Source of the DNA: Agaribacillus aureus | GTDB lineage: Bacteria; Bacteroidota; Bacteroidia; Cytophagales; Cyclobacteriaceae | Direction: 5' to 3' | DNA length: 64,000 bases | NCBI GenBank assembly: GCA_030442055.1 | Contig: JAUJEB010000001.1 | Span: forward strand, 248,001 to 312,000 | Shown: piece by piece, positions 37,070 to 46,693 of the stretch | How the letters are laid out: every line of letters begins with the position of its first letter | Numbering within the stretch: position 1 is the first letter of the stretch | Position numbers and translations under genes: made by a program | Notes under the pieces: generated by a model | What the model was told of the DNA's origin: nothing | The model's database searches: none | What the model saw: only the letters and a program-made list of their open reading frames with translations

Positions 37070-39334
37070 CTACGCATTCTGCTTTTTGATCAGATTCAAA
37101 GCTGAGCCAGCCCGGAACCACTCTATCTGTCCCTCGTTGTAGGTATGATTGGCCAGGATTGTATCCTCAGAGCCATCAGCGTGTTTAGCCACAATCGTCA
37201 GCGGTTTACCGGCACTAAATTCTTTCAAATCCACAAAATCCAGTGTATCATCTTCCTGTATCTTGTCGTAGTCGGCTTCGTTAGCAAAAGTCAGTGCCAG
37301 CATGCCCTGTTTTTTCAAATTGGTTTCGTGGATTCTGGCAAAAGATCTCACCAACACAGCAATTACGCCCAGGTGTCTTGGTTGCATGGCGGCGTGTTCA
37401 CGGGATGAACCTTCGCCATAATTCTGATCTCCTACCACAATCGTTGGAACGCCGGCAGCTTTATAGGCTCTTTGGACATCAGGTACGGCCCCGTATTCTC
37501 CGGTTAATTGATTTTTAACATTGTCGGTTTTATCGTTGAAGGCGTTAACAGCACCTGTGAGTGTATTGTTGGCAATATTGTCCAGATGCCCCCGGAATCG
37601 CAACCACGGTCCGGCCATAGAAATGTGATCTGTAGTACATTTACCTTTGGCTTTGATCAACAGTTTGGCGCCGTAAACATTTTCCCCGGTCCAGGGTGCA
37701 AAAGGCGTCAGTAATTGAAGTCTTTTGGAATCGGGGTTCACAGATATAGTGACCGACGAACCATCTTCAGAAGGTGCTTTAAAGCCGGGGTCTTCGACAT
37801 CAAATCCTTTTTCAGGTAGTTCATCTCCCTTAGGCGGATCCAGCATCACCTCTTCGCCATTTTCATTAACCAGCTTGTCGGTGATAGGATTGAATCCTAA
37901 ATTTCCCGATATCGCTATGGCAGCCACCATTTCCGGAGAAGCCACAAAGGCGTGTGTATTCGGGTTGCCGTCATTACGTTTGGCAAAATTTCTGTTAAAA
38001 GAGTGAATGATAGAGTTTTTTTCTCCCTGGTCGGCCCCACTCCTCGCCCACTGGCCAATGCAAGGACCGCAGGCATTGGTAAATATCTTGGCATCTAATT
38101 TTTCAAAAGTCTCAATGTAACCATCTCTTTCAATGGTATACCTTACTTGCTCGGAACCCGGGTTAATACCAAACTCGGCCTTGGTTTTCAACCCTTTTTC
38201 CAGTGCTTGCTCGGCAATTGAGGCCGCCCTGGAAATGTCTTCATAGGAAGAATTGGTGCATGACCCTATCAATCCCCACTCGATCTTTTCAGGCCAGCCG
38301 TTTTCTTTCAGGGTACTTGCCATTTCAGAAACCGGTGTGGCCAGATCCGGCGTGAAAGGACCATTGATATGAGGTTCCAGTTCCGACAGGTTAATCTCGA
38401 TTACCTGATCAAAATATTGCTCGGGATTGGCATAAACCTCGGGGTCTCCTGTTAAGTGCTCCTTAATACCGTTGGCCATATCCGCTACCTCTTCTCTTCC
38501 TGTAGCTCTGAGGTATCTTTCCATGGAGTCATCATAGCCAAAAGTAGAGGTAGTTGCACCTATTTCAGCGCCCATATTACAAATGGTGCCCTTTCCTGTA
38601 CAGGACAAGCTGCGTGCGCCCTCTCCAAAATATTCTAAAATCGCACCGGTACCTCCCTTAACGGTAAGTATACCTGCTACTTTCAATATGACATCTTTGG
38701 ACGCGGTCCAGCCATTTAGCTCGCCAGTTAATTTAACGCCGATTAATTTGGGGTATTTTAATTCCCATGGCATGCCCGCCATCACATCAACTGCGTCGGC
38801 ACCGCCAACACCGATAGCCAACATACCCAATCCACCGGCATTTACAGTATGAGAATCCGTACCGATCATCATACCACCGGGGAAAGCATAGTTTTCCAAA
38901 ACTACCTGGTGAATAATACCCGCTCCGGGCTTCCAGAATCCTACACCGTATTTGTCCGATACAGTTTCCAGGAAGTTAAATACCTCATTGCTGGTGTTCA
39001 GGGCATTTTGCAAATCAGCAGCAGCCCCGATTTTTGCCTGGATCAAATGATCACAATGCACTGTTGTCGGCACGGCGGTTTTTGCTTTCCCGGCTTGCAT
39101 AAACTGTAATAAGGCCATTTGCGCCGTAGCATCCTGCAAAGCTATCCGGTCAGGACCAAAATCCACATAATCCACACCGCGCTTATAAACTTCCGTTGGG
39201 TCTCCTTGTGAAAGATGTGAATACAATATCTTTTCCGCCAGCGTAAGCGGTTTTCCCGTTAACGCTTTTGCTTTGTTTACCCGTTCGCCTATGTTTTCAT
39301 AAACGGCTTTTATCATATCAATATCGAAGGCCAT
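37070..39334 (-). CDS. acn: Aconitate hydratase (mitochondrial/bacterial A-type)
   Basis: This TCA-cycle enzyme isomerises citrate and isocitrate using a 4Fe-4S cluster. At 754 residues it has the length of the mitochondrial-type aconitase common in Bacteroidota, shorter than AcnA of E. coli. Motifs seen are [23 protein letters not shown], and [10 protein letters not shown] and [10 protein letters not shown], which hold the cluster Cys residues. [10 protein letters not shown], in the swivelling C-terminal domain, binds substrate. It has its own transcript. Its upstream region, shared with an Lrp/AsnC regulator gene, contains AT-rich palindromes (39374-39450), so regulation by that protein is possible. 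Confidence 0.96.
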   Translation of the reverse strand: MAFDIDMIKAVYENIGERVNKAKALTGKPLTLAEKILYSHLSQGDPTEVYKRGVDYVDFGPDRIALQDATAQMALLQFMQAGKAKTAVPTTVHCDHLIQAKIGAAADLQNALNTSNEVFNFLETVSDKYGVGFWKPGAGIIHQVVLENYAFPGGMMIGTDSHTVNAGGLGMLAIGVGGADAVDVMAGMPWELKYPKLIGVKLTGELNGWTASKDVILKVAGILTVKGGTGAILEYFGEGARSLSCTGKGTICNMGAEIGATTSTFGYDDSMERYLRATGREEVADMANGIKEHLTGDPEVYANPEQYFDQVIEINLSELEPHINGPFTPDLATPVSEMASTLKENGWPEKIEWGLIGSCTNSSYEDISRAASIAEQALEKGLKTKAEFGINPGSEQVRYTIERDGYIETFEKLDAKIFTNACGPCIGQWARSGADQGEKNSIIHSFNRNFAKRNDGNPNTHAFVASPEMVAAIAISGNLGFNPITDKLVNENGEEVMLDPPKGDELPEKGFDVEDPGFKAPSEDGSSVTISVNPDSKRLQLLTPFAPWTGENVYGAKLLIKAKGKCTTDHISMAGPWLRFRGHLDNIANNTLTGAVNAFNDKTDNVKNQLTGEYGAVPDVQRAYKAAGVPTIVVGDQNYGEGSSREHAAMQPRHLGVIAVLVRSFARIHETNLKKQGMLALTFANEADYDKIQEDDTLDFVDLKEFSAGKPLTIVAKHADGSEDTILANHTYNEGQIEWFRAGSALNLIKKQNA

Positions 39335-39664
39335 ATTTTATTTATTAATGTTGCTACAATGATTCATAAAGGTAATTATTTTCAATAATTATCATCAATT
39401 ACTTTTTCGAAATTTATTACTATCAATAATTTATAAATGTTATAAATTATCATCTCCTGATGACCGGTATAAATAAGGCAAATGATCATCGCTCATAGCC
39501 CCTTTCTCAACTGCCATTTTCCGCTAATCGCACCAGGATTTAATACAAAATTACACAATTAAGATGTTTTATGTATAAATAATATATAACTATTTCATAT
39601 TTAGTATAAATATTTAATAATATATTATGTATTTTTAAAAATCATATACCAAACGATATAATAA
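39335..39664. promoter_or_regulatory. acn/Lrp-type regulator divergent spacer with AT-rich palindromes
   Basis: The 330-bp spacer is very AT-rich. It holds a perfect 11-bp inverted repeat, ATAATTTATAA and TTATAAATTAT with an ATG spacer, at 39426-39450. Nearer to acn is a 7-bp one, AATTATT and AATAATT with a TTC spacer, at 39374-39390. Palindromes of this type are candidate operators for the adjacent Lrp/AsnC-family protein. Assignment is by proximity only. Confidence 0.45.
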
Positions 39665-40141
39665 ATGAATCCTTTATATCAAATTGATAGCATTGATAGC
39701 GCTATCTTATCCTATCTGGCAGAAGATGGTAAAATGCCCTACACCGAAATGGCTAAAAAAATCACTGTTTCCCACGGCACTATTCACCAAAGAGTGAAGA
39801 AAATGGAAAAAATGGGGATTATTCAAAAAACATCGGTGGTGATAGATTATAATAAATTAGGGTATAAATTAACCTGCTACCTGGGGGTATTAGTGAATAG
39901 CGGATTGAACATTGACAAAGTTTGCCAGGAACTAAAAAATATTCCGCAAATCACGGTCGCCAATATCACCAGCGGCAAATTTAATATTACCTGTAAAATT
40001 CGCGCTTTGGATGCGGACCACGCCAAACACATTATTCAAAATATCCACTCAATTGACGGGGTAATCCGTACTGAAACCACTGTGTCTTTTGAAGAGTTTA
40101 TCAATAGCAAGGATCAGTTGATACAGGAAATCGCGAGATGA
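39665..40141 (+). CDS. Lrp/AsnC-family transcriptional regulator
   Basis: The 158-residue protein has an N-terminal winged helix (AILSYLAEDGKMPYTEMAKK, recognition helix VSHGTIHQRVKKMEKMGII). A C-terminal RAM/AsnC ligand-binding domain follows, with the strand pattern YKLTCYLGVLV and ITVANITSGKFNITC. Such proteins sense amino acids and bind AT-rich palindromes. It lies divergent from aconitase, and the spacer carries several perfect palindromes, making acn and its own gene the first candidate targets. Downstream is the inverted copy of the dispersed repeat element. Confidence 0.92.
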   Translation: MNPLYQIDSIDSAILSYLAEDGKMPYTEMAKKITVSHGTIHQRVKKMEKMGIIQKTSVVIDYNKLGYKLTCYLGVLVNSGLNIDKVCQELKNIPQITVANITSGKFNITCKIRALDADHAKHIIQNIHSIDGVIRTETTVSFEEFINSKDQLIQEIAR

Positions 40142-40631
40142 GTGTGGGAGGAGTGTGAGTGTGAGTGTGGAGTGTGAACAGGTTATGTGGGTGGTCATAG
40201 TCGCTTTTTTTGTTCCTTATTTTAAAAAGGGATAATTAATCCTTCCCTGGGGAAGGTGGCCAGGCGGGCATATGTTGATGAGGCTGAACGAATTGGCCGG
40301 AAGGGGTAATTCCTGAGTGTATATTCTAAGACTAAAGCAAACAAATTAGTACAACTTTTCAGGCCGCATATTTGTAAGTATCCATATAAGGTGTTTGTCG
40401 TTCTTTAAATGGTTATTTGTAGCACCTCTATCTTCTTCGCGTGATTGCGATGAGCGAGTGAGTGAAGAAGCAATCCCCTGGCTTAGCGCACTGTGCTTTG
40501 CCGGCAGGGAGGTATGACGTATTGTAAGGGGTGGTAGTTGGGCTGGGCTTAGTGTTTCATTTTCAATTATATATCGATAATTCTAAATATAATTTACCCA
40601 TAAATGCATTATCTAACTAAACAACAATAAT
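40142..40631. other. Intergenic region with dispersed repeat copy and inverted repeat
   Basis: This 490-bp non-coding region starts with copy 1 of a dispersed repeat (40150-40311). Further on, around 40442-40475, GATTGC and GCAATC bracket a GAGCGAGTGAGTG stretch, as in REP-like elements. No gene or RNA is recognisable. Confidence 0.55.
40150..40311 (-). repeat. Dispersed intergenic repeat, inverted copy 1
   Basis: The segment reads, on the minus strand, the same as the units at 62177-62332 and 62333-62478. Shared are CCCCTTCCGGCCAATTCG, a version of the palindrome CCTTCCCCGGGGAAGG (here CCTTCCCTGGGGAAGG on the plus strand), ATTAATTATCC and a GTGTGAGTGTG-rich end. It shows several substitutions relative to the other copies. 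It contains no open frame and looks like a MITE-like or REP-type element. Confidence 0.8.
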
Positions 40632-40934
40632 ATGTACATCATAACCTGGAAGTATGTTACCAACCATCGCAACGCCCAACAGTTTGAATTTGCTTATGGG
40701 AGCAGCGGCGATTGGTGTGCGTTGTTCAAACAGTCCGGTCATCACCGTGGTTCCTATCTCTACAAAAGCGACACAACAGCCTACACTTACTTTCTAATAG
40801 ACATGTGGGATACTGCCGAGCATTATGAAAAGTTTAAAAAACAGCATAAGACCAAATGGGAAGAGCTTGATACCCACTTTAGAGACCTGTATGACCAGGA
40901 AGAAAAAATTGGCACATTTCTTTCTTTGGATTAG
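40632..40934 (+). CDS. Small dimeric alpha/beta-barrel-like protein (ABM-like)
   Basis: This 100-residue cytoplasmic protein begins MYIITWKYVTNHRNAQQFEF and continues with alternating strands and helices (YLYKSDTTAYTYFLIDMWDT, then a helix AEHYEKFKKQHKTKWEE). The order matches the ferredoxin-like fold of antibiotic biosynthesis monooxygenase or EthD-like families, which dimerise into a barrel. No catalytic residues can be assigned. It is a single short gene after a repeat-containing spacer. The fold is inferred, and the family name is tentative. Confidence 0.65.
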   Translation: MYIITWKYVTNHRNAQQFEFAYGSSGDWCALFKQSGHHRGSYLYKSDTTAYTYFLIDMWDTAEHYEKFKKQHKTKWEELDTHFRDLYDQEEKIGTFLSLD

Positions 40935-41101
40935 CCTGGCAGCATGAGTTTCCCACTTATTGCAAACTGCGCTTTGCCCGGAATTATTAAAGAATATTTG
41001 GAAGAATTCGAAATTGTTTTATAGATTGAAACAGCAACCTTAAAACAATCGATACCCGTAAGTTCCAGTGATGAAAAATTTTTTACACTAACCACAAACC
41101 A

Positions 41102-42085
41102 ATGAAAAGTTCCAGACGAAAATTTATACAATCAGCCACAGCCGCAACTGCCGGTGTTTTGGCTACCAGTTGTACTCCCCAAAAAGCACCGGTGGAAGAT
41201 GCCGCTGCCAGTGAAGATTCAAAGTCCCCCTCTCCCATCAGACATAATCCCATCGGCGTGTCGACCTATTCATTTTGGCAATTTAACGGTCCCAAAGAAA
41301 ATGTATCTATCGAAAGCTGTATTGAAAAAGCTGCTGCCATGGGATTTGATGGCATCGAATTGCTGCTGGTACAAATGACTTCCGAGGAAAACAGTTATTT
41401 GCAGGCACTAAAAAAACGCGCCTTCCACAGTGGCCTGGACCTATGTGGGTTTTCTACCCATCAAGGTTATTTACGTCCTGACAAGGATTACCGGGACGAA
41501 AATATAAAAAAGACTATACATCAGATCGAATTGGCCTATAAGCTCGGTATTCCAACTATGAGGTTAAATACTGGACGTTGGGGAACTACCAAGTCATTTG
41601 ATGAATTGATGGCCAACCGTGGCATTGAACCTGTCATAGAAGGCTACACAGAAGAAGAAGGGTTTAAATGGGTCATTGACTCGATTACACAATGTTTGTC
41701 AAAAGCTGAAGAATGCGGCGTGGTACTGGGACTTGAAAATCACTGGGGGCTCGGAAGGACCGCTGCCGGCGTAAAGAGAATCGTTGACGAAATTGACTCT
41801 CCCTGGCTAAAAGTTACCCTGGATACCGGCAACTTTCTGGAAGACCCCTATCAACAATTGGAATCACTGGCATCCGATACATTTCTCATGCAGGCCAAGA
41901 CCTATTATGGTGAGGGGAAATGGTATACCCTGGACCTGGATTATGCCAGGATCGGTGAAATTATGCGCAATCATAATTATAAGGGCTATATATCATTGGA
42001 ATTTGAAGGAAAAGAAGATCCCGATATCGCTATACCCAAAAGCCTGGAACTGCTTAGAAAATCTTTTTATTATTTGATTGATTAG
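41102..42085 (+). CDS. Xylose-isomerase-like TIM barrel protein, exported
   Basis: This 327-residue protein starts with a combined twin-arginine and lipoprotein-like signal (SSRRKFIQS, then TSCTP). A sugar phosphate isomerase/epimerase-type TIM barrel follows: FDGIELLLVQ near 85, GLENHWGLG near 215 with a metal-binding Glu, KVTLDTGNF near 240, and YISLEFEGKEDP near 300 with another metal-binding Glu. The family interconverts ketoses and aldoses or epimerises sugars with a divalent metal. Exported forms are common beside Gfo/Idh/MocA oxidoreductases in Bacteroidota, but none is adjacent here. The substrate is unknown. Confidence 0.86.
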   Translation: MKSSRRKFIQSATAATAGVLATSCTPQKAPVEDAAASEDSKSPSPIRHNPIGVSTYSFWQFNGPKENVSIESCIEKAAAMGFDGIELLLVQMTSEENSYLQALKKRAFHSGLDLCGFSTHQGYLRPDKDYRDENIKKTIHQIELAYKLGIPTMRLNTGRWGTTKSFDELMANRGIEPVIEGYTEEEGFKWVIDSITQCLSKAEECGVVLGLENHWGLGRTAAGVKRIVDEIDSPWLKVTLDTGNFLEDPYQQLESLASDTFLMQAKTYYGEGKWYTLDLDYARIGEIMRNHNYKGYISLEFEGKEDPDIAIPKSLELLRKSFYYLID

Positions 42086-42102
42086 AAGACAATCGGAAAA
42101 CG

Positions 42103-42157
42103 ATCTCCCGGCCCGCATTCTATTCTTAGCCGGTTGCACGCTCTGCCGCCGGGAGAT
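42103..42157 (+). terminator. Possible long-loop hairpin after the TIM-barrel gene
   Basis: Perfect 10-bp arms ATCTCCCGGC (42103-42112) and GCCGGGAGAT (42148-42157) enclose a 35-nt loop. Only TGCTTTG follows, so termination is uncertain. It may be a remnant repeat. Confidence 0.35.
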
Positions 42158-42246
42158 TGCTTTGTAAAGGTCATTGATTTATGTCCTTATAACGCATTGT
42201 CATCATGCTGTAATTTGCACGCCATATTTGTCACAACGACTAAGTT

Positions 42247-42720
42247 TCATTCTATTTTCACAAAATCAAATCCAATTGATTTTCCATTACCCGATATCTC
42301 GGCTTTGAGGTGGTCGCCTTTTAACTGGTAGCTGATTTTCTTAGGGAAGTCATGATTGGGATTTGAAGAAATAAAACCGGATTCATTGTACCCGGTTATC
42401 CTAAAATATACCGGCGCCTCATTATGCGCGACCTCAGCCACATAAAAAATACCATCATCCTTCGCTACTAGTTTCAAGTTCTCTTTGAATAGGGTATCCT
42501 TCGCTTTCAGCGTTACTCCTATACCATTATATTCAAATGCTGACTTCTTTTCCCATTTTTCATAGGCCTCCTCTCCCGGCCCGGCGTCTGTTCTCATCCA
42601 TGAGCCAAGGATCCATTCCACAGCCTCAAGATTATTTTCCTTTTGTTGACCAGGGGCTTGAAAGCCAATGGATACCATTAAAGTCCACCATAATGTTAAA
42701 GCAATTAGTTTTTTCATCAT
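42247..42720 (-). CDS. DUF6265-like secreted protein
   Basis: The 157-residue product has a Sec signal (KKLIALTLWWTLMVSIGF, cleavage near PGQ). A single lipocalin-like or META-like beta-barrel follows: VEWILGSWMRTD, a W-E-K segment, GIGVTLKAKDTLF, YFRITGYNESGFISSNPNHDFPKKISYQL and a C-terminal FDFVKIE. The phrase N-P-x-H-D-F-P is typical of DUF6265 and related 'lipocalin-like' Bacteroidota proteins. Its role is unknown. It shares its direction with the AraC regulator gene upstream, which begins at 43595 and ends 68 bp before it, so the two may be co-transcribed. Confidence 0.75.
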   Translation of the reverse strand: MMKKLIALTLWWTLMVSIGFQAPGQQKENNLEAVEWILGSWMRTDAGPGEEAYEKWEKKSAFEYNGIGVTLKAKDTLFKENLKLVAKDDGIFYVAEVAHNEAPVYFRITGYNESGFISSNPNHDFPKKISYQLKGDHLKAEISGNGKSIGFDFVKIE

Positions 42721-42788
42721 TCAGTAATTTTGTCAAAACTAGCACCCAAGACCCGTAAAGTATTGTAAAAAACCGACAGTGCTCCAAA

Positions 42789-43595
42789 TTACCGGTACAA
42801 AAAAAAGTTGGCCATGTTTTGTTGATCAAAAAGATAACCGGACGGGTCCTCTCCTGTAAACTCGCGGAAGTTTTTAATAAAATGAGACTGATCAAAAAAA
42901 CCTGAAGAAAAAGCAAGACCGGTCCAGTTGTGTTTTTCTTCCTTCATTAATTTAAATATGTAGTTGAACCTGATAATCCTGGAAAAAAATTTGGGGGACA
43001 GCCCTACAAACTTGTTAAAAACCCTCTCCAGCTTACGCTCACTGATGTCAAAATGGTCTATCAGCTCTCTGATAGCAATCATACCTTTGCGATCAATGAT
43101 AAAATCGACAACGCTGTCTACAAAGACATCGCTAAAACAGTGAGATTTCGTAAAATTCACCAACCATTCATCAACCTCCCGGATTTTTTCATCCGGGTCT
43201 GTGCTTTTTCCAACAATTGTAATGATATCATTGAGTTGATCTCCCACCTTTGACGCTAAAGGGACCACCTTATCGGTCAGCTCCTTCATATTAAGATCAA
43301 ATAAGTGGGTTAAACCGGTTTGTTTAAACTTGATTCCTACCATTCCCGACTCCCCAGTATTTTCCAAAAAAAAATGATTACGCACCTGTCCGGCCATCAG
43401 GTTTTTGGATTGGGTCTGCCAATTTCCGGCAATGTTTATCCGGTATGGCGCTTTATAATGAAAAATGACTTCAGGGAAACCATCGGGAATGATCTTTTCC
43501 TTGCAAACATCAGTACACTTATTTTCAGCAACCCAGTAACACTCAATCAAGTTACTGACTTCCCGGCTTGGTTCAAATTGTTTAAACAACATCAT
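42789..43595 (-). CDS. AraC-family transcriptional regulator
   Basis: This soluble 268-residue regulator has an N-terminal sensing domain of the DUF6597 type (ECYWVAENK, FPEVIFHYKAPYRI). The C-terminal AraC HTH pair is MIAIRELIDHFDISERKLERVFNKFVGLSPKFF and GLAFSSGFFDQSHFIKNFREFTGEDPSGY. It probably binds a small ligand and DNA. The nearest candidate target is the downstream DUF6265 gene on the same strand. Upstream, it lies divergent from Pol IV. Confidence 0.88.
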   Translation of the reverse strand: MMLFKQFEPSREVSNLIECYWVAENKCTDVCKEKIIPDGFPEVIFHYKAPYRINIAGNWQTQSKNLMAGQVRNHFFLENTGESGMVGIKFKQTGLTHLFDLNMKELTDKVVPLASKVGDQLNDIITIVGKSTDPDEKIREVDEWLVNFTKSHCFSDVFVDSVVDFIIDRKGMIAIRELIDHFDISERKLERVFNKFVGLSPKFFSRIIRFNYIFKLMKEEKHNWTGLAFSSGFFDQSHFIKNFREFTGEDPSGYLFDQQNMANFFLYR

Positions 43596-43725
43596 AAAAG
43601 AATCAACAATGAATTTAACACATCATCAATGAAGTACCTATGTTATCTTATTTTTTAATCATTTATTTAAATTTTGATAATGTCAAATATTTTAGCAATT
43701 ACTAATATATTTAGTATATTGCATT

Positions 43726-44937
43726 ATGTCCAGAGCAATACTACATCTTGATCTAGATACTTTTTTTGTTTCCTGCGAAAGATTGGCAAACCCAAAGCTG
43801 AACGGCAAACCGCTCATCATAGGCGGCACGACTGAGCGCGGTGTCGTGTCATCATGCAGCTATGAGGCCAGAGCCTATGGTGTTTATTCAATGATGCCTA
43901 TGAAGCTGGCCAAGCAATTATGCCCCCATGCTGTGATCATAAGAGGAAACAGCGGGTTTTATGGTAAATATTCGGACCTGGTAACCGACATCATAAAAGA
44001 AAGTGCTCCGCTATATGAAAAAGCATCATTTGATGAGTTTTACATTGACATGACCGGCATGGACCATTTCTTTGGATGTTTTAAATGGGCATCGGCACTT
44101 CGAAAAAGAATTATTAAAGAATCGGGACTACCCATCTCTTTTGGGCTATCTGTTAATAAAACCGTATCAAAAGTAAGCGCAGGAGAAGCAAAACCCAATG
44201 GTCAGATTGAGATAAAAACGGGTTTGGAGAAGGATTTTTTAGCACCTCTATCACTTCAAAAAATGCCCATGGTCGGCCCTGTCACCTTTGAGTTATTAAG
44301 AGGCATGGGGGTACAACATGTAAAAACAGTGCAGAAGATGCCGATGGAGCTCATGCAAGCGCTATTAGGGGCAAATGGCGTGACACTATGGAAAAAATGC
44401 CAGGGCATTGACAACACACCAGTAATTCCATATCATGAAAGAAAATCAATTGGCATCGAGCGAACTTTTGAAAAAGACACCATTGACCTTAATAAATTGA
44501 ATAGTATTTTAATCGCTATGGCTGAAAACCTGGCTTTTCAATTAAGAAATGGTCATAAATTAACTTCTTGTGTTATCGTAAGACTCCGATATGCCGATCT
44601 GGAATCCGTTTCAAAACAAGCGAGGATACCATATACTGCCTGTGACGATACATTGATTAGCACTGCAAAAAGCCTGTTCAAATCACTTTATGACCGGAGG
44701 TTATCCATCAGGTTGATTGGTGTCAGATATAGCCGGCTTGTTGAAGGAGGGCATCAAATTAACTTTTTAGAGGACACCGAAGAAAAGATCAACCTCTTGC
44801 AGGCTATGGATAAGATCAGAAACCGCTATGGGCAGGATGCGGTGAAACTGGCCGTTGCCATGGGTTCCAGGGGAATTGGGCGGGTCAACCCATTCAATGG
44901 AAAACCGCCGGGAATTCCGGCTCACCGCAGGGCTTAG
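43726..44937 (+). CDS. dinB: Y-family DNA polymerase (Pol IV type)
   Basis: This error-prone translesion polymerase has 403 residues. The palm carries HLDLDTFFVSCE with the first catalytic Asp and the steric-gate region, and the FDEFYIDMTG motif near 105 with the catalytic Asp-Glu pair. Fingers (SSCSYEARAYGVYSMMP), thumb helices (MVGPVTFELLRGMGV) and the little-finger domain follow. Near residue 345, QINFL resembles the beta-clamp binding pentapeptide. The C-terminus extends to a short basic tail. No umuD or lexA box is visible beside it. The region just upstream is AT-rich with no clear operator. Confidence 0.93.
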   Translation: MSRAILHLDLDTFFVSCERLANPKLNGKPLIIGGTTERGVVSSCSYEARAYGVYSMMPMKLAKQLCPHAVIIRGNSGFYGKYSDLVTDIIKESAPLYEKASFDEFYIDMTGMDHFFGCFKWASALRKRIIKESGLPISFGLSVNKTVSKVSAGEAKPNGQIEIKTGLEKDFLAPLSLQKMPMVGPVTFELLRGMGVQHVKTVQKMPMELMQALLGANGVTLWKKCQGIDNTPVIPYHERKSIGIERTFEKDTIDLNKLNSILIAMAENLAFQLRNGHKLTSCVIVRLRYADLESVSKQARIPYTACDDTLISTAKSLFKSLYDRRLSIRLIGVRYSRLVEGGHQINFLEDTEEKINLLQAMDKIRNRYGQDAVKLAVAMGSRGIGRVNPFNGKPPGIPAHRRA

Positions 44938-44996
44938 CACCTCGTGCTCACCGGCTGATCAAATTAACATACTTATCATACCACTCACATACCAGG

Positions 44997-46076
44997 TTAT
45001 TTATCCCTGAGCTTATTTTCCAAAATCGTAAAATGGAACGTACTCCCCTCTCCTGTCTCAGATTCAACCCAAATCTTTCCCTGATGCATCTCCACTATTT
45101 TTTTACAATGAGCAAGGCCAATACCAGTGCCTTCATACTCCCCTTTGGAATGTAATCGCTGGAAGATAACAAATATCTTTTCCCTGTATTCTTCTTCGAT
45201 ACCAATCCCTTTATCGGTAAAAGAAAATTTCCAGTATGCTCCCTCTTTATTTGCTGAGATACTGATTTCAGGAGGAGCATCTTTTTTGTGAAACTTGATG
45301 GCATTACTTAGAAGATTTTGAAAAAGCTGCATCATTTCAACCCGGTAAGCGTACAATACCGGCAATGTATCTACAGTAATAATAGCTTGATTTTCCCGGA
45401 TGATTGCATCAAGGCTTTGAATTACCTCTTCAGCAAGCATATTACAATCTACTTTTTCCAGCGGCCTGTCTTCTTCTCCCAGCCTGGAATAATTCAAAAG
45501 CGATTTGATAAGCGTTCTCATGCGATCTGAAGCCTCGGAAATAAAAGTCAGGTATTGATCGCCCTCTTTTCCCAGTTTCTTGCCATATTCTAATTCCATC
45601 AAATGAATAACGCTGGAAATTGTTCGCAATGGCTCTTGTAAATCATGAGAAACAATGTAGTTAAATTGCTCCAATTCCTGGTTTTGCGTGTTGAGGGCTT
45701 TGTTGATCAATTGTAATTTTTCCTGTGACAATTTTAGTTTTTGGGCCTGATTAATAGTATCCGCTGTTTTGGTCTTCAGGTCATGAATAGTATATAGACC
45801 TGATTGGACAACAATATAAACGAATGTTGCCCCGAAGAAGAATACTATGCCGGTAAGCAGGTTGAGAATATCAGTAAATCCTTGCCAGACAATATATGCG
45901 GTTACTAAATATCCCAAAAAGAAAAATACCATTAAATAGAGTAACAGGCGCCAATTTCTGCGATACTTCATGTTTGACAATAGCTTAAATATACGCCTGG
46001 TACCTAAAATAGCCAAAAACATAATAGCTCCTCCTGCCAAGACAAGCGCAATGGTGACAACAATATCGGTGCTCAT
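44997..46076 (-). CDS. Membrane sensor histidine kinase
   Basis: The 359-residue protein has three N-terminal transmembrane helices (about 5-27, 43-63 and 72-94). A coiled-coil linker follows, then HisKA with the H-box FNYIVSHDLQEPLRTISS, and an HATPase_c with the N-box LLSNAIKF and G-boxes DKGIGIEE and GTGIGLAH. No PAS or HAMP domain and no receiver is visible, and no response regulator gene is adjacent. It probably senses a membrane signal and signals to a partner elsewhere. The sequence is a standard Bacteroidota orphan kinase. Confidence 0.93.
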   Translation of the reverse strand: MSTDIVVTIALVLAGGAIMFLAILGTRRIFKLLSNMKYRRNWRLLLYLMVFFFLGYLVTAYIVWQGFTDILNLLTGIVFFFGATFVYIVVQSGLYTIHDLKTKTADTINQAQKLKLSQEKLQLINKALNTQNQELEQFNYIVSHDLQEPLRTISSVIHLMELEYGKKLGKEGDQYLTFISEASDRMRTLIKSLLNYSRLGEEDRPLEKVDCNMLAEEVIQSLDAIIRENQAIITVDTLPVLYAYRVEMMQLFQNLLSNAIKFHKKDAPPEISISANKEGAYWKFSFTDKGIGIEEEYREKIFVIFQRLHSKGEYEGTGIGLAHCKKIVEMHQGKIWVESETGEGSTFHFTILENKLRDK

Positions 46077-46242
46077 ACCTTAAAATTTAGCTGGTAAATG
46101 TAATAAGAATTTTACAACTAATTGAGTAGCAATGGGTTTCAGTTATTCTTGAAGGTTTCTTGAAGCTGGTTATCAATTATAATTAGAAACCCCAGAGCAT
46201 AAACTATGTAAAAACTCCCGGTAAATATAAATCAAATTTACA

Positions 46243-46500
46243 TTACCGCGTAAATGTTAGTTTAAAGTAAATAAGTGTTACACTCAGTAAACTAATGATG
46301 ATATTGGCTAAAATTACAGGCCAGAGTTGCAAAGCAAAACCGTAAATCAGCCAGATAATTGTACTGACAAATACAATCACCATCATATTTAAGCTTAGGT
46401 CGCCAACGCGTTTGGTCTTCCAAGCCCGTATTACCTGCGGCACAAAGGTTAAACTACTCAACAAAGCGCCGATGTGCCCAAAGATTTCTATCCAATTCAT
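46243..46500 (-). CDS. SemiSWEET-type sugar transporter
   Basis: This 85-residue membrane protein has three helices. Helix 1 carries the PQ motif (TFVPQVIRAWKT) characteristic of the SemiSWEET/MtN3 family, followed by a K-R-V-G-D-L-S-L-N loop. SemiSWEETs dimerise to move sugars across the inner membrane. The length matches the family. It stands alone, so its sugar is unknown. Confidence 0.9.
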   Translation of the reverse strand: MNWIEIFGHIGALLSSLTFVPQVIRAWKTKRVGDLSLNMMVIVFVSTIIWLIYGFALQLWPVILANIIISLLSVTLIYFKLTFTR

Positions 46501-46605
46501 CTATTTTAAAATTTTGCCAAATATTGGCATTTTTCAACTAATAACCGATATAAATGGCAAAATCCACTGATGCGATCACACGAATTTTTATAAAAACGTT
46601 ATTTT

Positions 46606-46666
46606 ATGCAACCAAATAGTTGCATTTAAATTTGGATTGATTATATTTGCAACCATATAGTTGCAT
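46606..46666 (+). promoter_or_regulatory. Paired ArsR-type operators over the operon promoter
   Basis: Two near-identical 20-bp inverted repeats lie 41 bp apart centre to centre. The first is ATGCAACCAAATAGTTGCAT at 46606-46625, a perfect 7-bp dyad. The second is TTGCAACCATATAGTTGCAT at 46647-46666, with a 6-bp core dyad. The -33-like GTTG (46619-46622) is in site 1, and the -7 box TATATTTG (46642-46649) overlaps site 2. A repressor bound here would block the promoter. The ArsR-family gene encoded 440 bp downstream is the obvious candidate. Confidence 0.75.
46619..46649 (+). promoter_or_regulatory. Promoter of the SRPBCC-ArsR-DinB operon
   Basis: A perfect -7 TAnnTTTG (TATATTTG, 46642-46649) is preceded at 19 bp by GTTG (46619-46622). 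It drives the gene at 46694 and is embedded in the two operators. Confidence 0.7.
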
Positions 46667-46693
46667 TTATTATTCACTTAACCGCATAATAAC

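Noticed and set aside
36893-37105. 70-residue plus-strand frame between deoD and aconitase
   Set aside because: It overlaps the aconitase C-terminus and has no domain.
42103-42157. Long-loop hairpin as a riboswitch
   Set aside because: No known aptamer pattern, and it is downstream of a gene rather than in a leader.
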